In this document: positions 62,458 through 64,000 of the stretch, piece by piece
Numbering within the stretch: position 1 is the stretch's first letter
Layout: each line of letters starts with the position of its first letter
NCBI GenBank assembly: GCA_034620365.1
Contig: JAQGEQ010000089.1
Coordinates: 237,958 to 301,957 of the forward strand
DNA from: Pegea sp. RAD2-039
Taxonomy: Eukaryota > Chordata > Thaliacea > Salpida > Salpidae
DNA length: 64,000 bases
Direction: 5' to 3'
Translations under genes and position numbers: made by a program
The notes under the pieces: model-generated
Database searches by the model: none
The model's input: the letters and a program-made list of their open reading frames with translations, nothing else
Told to the model about the DNA's origin: nothing

Positions 62458-62539
62458 CGTCGTCGGCAGGATTCGAACCTGCGCGGGCAGAGCCCAATAG
62501 ATTTCTAGTCTATCGCCTTAACCACTCGGCCACAACGAC
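62458..62539 (-). tRNA. tRNA-Ser (anticodon AGA)
   Basis: 82 bases. Identical in core to the left gene, with acceptor GTCGTTG against CGACGAC fully paired (one G-T). CTAGAAA loop, GGTTCGAATCC B box, and a long T-run terminator directly downstream. Likely the sounder of the two copies. Confidence 0.93.
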
Positions 62540-63380
62540 TTGAAGAATAATAAAAATAAAAATTTATATACTTTGGAGAAATACTTCTAAGCTAAAACGG
62601 CTTTAAACTAAATAGTTTCGTCTACTGAAAATAACTTGTGTTTACCATAAGAAGGTTCAGCCACAATAACGGCAGTTTTGAATTTCAAAATACTATAAAT
62701 TATGTCCAAATTATTAGCTGAATAAAAAATGCTTGCATTTTGCGAAAAAGTAAGTTTATTTATTCATAACACGTTATTGTTTGCGACAATTTATTAATTA
62801 GATGTTTATTTTTCATACTACTAAACAGTAAAATCATCTTTTAAATGGTTTCAACTGTATTTTTTTTTAAATTGAATCATTAAACCTAAGTTTAGTTTCA
62901 ATGTTATAATTTTCTAGTTTGTTTTAATTATTTTACAAAAGTTAGAGATCCTAACTGTAAGGTTCAAGCTAGGTAACAGTAGCATACTATTTTTAATTAG
63001 TACAGAAATCATTTAATGAATCATTATAATAATTAGATATTTTCTAAATCTGGATATTGGATAGTATTTAAATTTTAGATAGAAAGGTTAGATTACTACT
63101 AGATTTTTTCAGTTACAGAGTAAAACATGGTTGCCAATAATAATTCACGCAGCTATAACAAGGCTTATTTGACTACACAAAATAAGTTAAAAAAAAATTT
63201 GAATTTTTAATTTAAACCATGCAATTTTAATCATAATTTTCATCATACAATTTAGATTTAACAGAAGTAACAAAGTTATATTTAAGAACGGATTAAAAAT
63301 AAGTTTATTATCCGAAGTTAACCTATTAATGAAGTTATCATTTCAAATTAAAATTACTAGATTTATTTTGAGTTTAAAGA

Positions 63381-64000
63381 TAAACAGATATAACTAATCA
63401 TTCTATTTTCACTGTAAAATGATATCTAGCAATAAGCTAACTTTTATTATTTTAGTTTGCAACAATTCTTTTGATAAGAATAAAATACAATAAAAGGTTT
63501 TATATCCTCATAAATGAGTTTAGTTTTTAAGTTTATTTGATTAATTCATTTTTTTGGTGCTTTTTAAACGTTACAACTAGTCAAACAGAAAAGTTTAATC
63601 TGCGTTTCTATGTTTATGAAAATACAAAAATTACCGTTAACACTTTCTCTCTTAGATCTTTTATTTCTGTCCATTAATCACACAAATTATTCATTAGCAG
63701 TTTATGCAATCTGTGGATTCTTACTATTGAAATTTTAGCTGTTGACATATTTACAGAACTAGAACTCAGCTGGCAAACTTTAGTACTTTTTCTTCGAGTT
63801 TTGAAAAAAATTTAATTATTTATTACAATAAATGTGAAGGAGTGTGCCCACAGAGAACACCTCCGGCTAACACACATTCTCATAAAGAACATCCAGTAAG
63901 ATAAAGACATAGAAACCAAAAGATTTAAAACATAGCGTTTCAGTAGTCCTGAAACAAACAAAAGAACATTTACATAGAATTATAATAATATTAAAAAAAG
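63381..64000. other. AT-rich end of window
   Basis: No gene recognised. A slightly G/C-richer phrase near 63,838-63,900 is not interpretable. Confidence 0.4.

Larger units (their letters stand above)
60970..63380. repeat. Long direct duplication, right copy
   Basis: Counterpart of 53,940-56,050, about 7.1 kb to the right. The tRNA-Ser is nearly unchanged while the flanks have drifted, so selection is visible on the tRNA only. Confidence 0.8.

Overview
This is a strongly AT-rich eukaryotic (metazoan) window. Genes are split by short introns (mostly about 50-180 bases), there are polymerase III tRNA genes, and no bacterial-style operons. Splice acceptors lying only 16 and 28 bases upstream of two start codons, and the compact introns, look nematode-like, but no marker fixes the species.

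Positions 1 to about 34,450 are a direct tandem array of units of about 9.2-10.3 kb: unit 1 (1-10,262), unit 2 (10,263-19,478), unit 3 (19,479-28,912) and a partial unit 4 (28,913 to about 34,449). On the minus strand, units 1-3 each carry exons of the N-terminal HEAT-repeat part of BTAF1/Mot1, the TBP-removing Snf2-family factor. The first exon of each copy sits in the head of the next unit. I saw no Snf2 ATPase exons. Every copy that can be followed has stop codons, mostly at different positions, so I read them as pseudogenes. Downstream on the same strand are cassettes of an unrecognised Pro/Lys-rich protein with a repeated W-x3-L-x2-(K/R)-(K/R) motif. Units 1 and 4 also share further exons of an unrecognised gene. 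A block of about 280-300 bases with possible small-RNA features (donor-like GTAAGA, Sm-like U-tract, stems) is kept nearly unchanged in all four units while its flanks differ. The array is mosaic: heads alternate in type, and patches of unusually high similarity suggest gene conversion.

Positions 34,450-52,900 are mostly empty AT-rich DNA with two apparently intact genes: an RBBP5/Swd1-like COMPASS WD40 gene (+, 37,252-39,335) and a C2H2 zinc-finger gene with a Gln/Asn-rich N-terminus (-, 47,575-49,366). A decayed CaMK/CHK2-type kinase relic lies at about 52,931-53,470.

Positions 53,940-63,380 hold a direct duplication of about 2.1-2.4 kb. Each copy has one full tRNA-Ser(AGA), one half tRNA-Ser and one SINE-like tRNA-derived element. 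Between the copies is a small unrecognised coiled-coil-like gene (+, 57,875-58,399).
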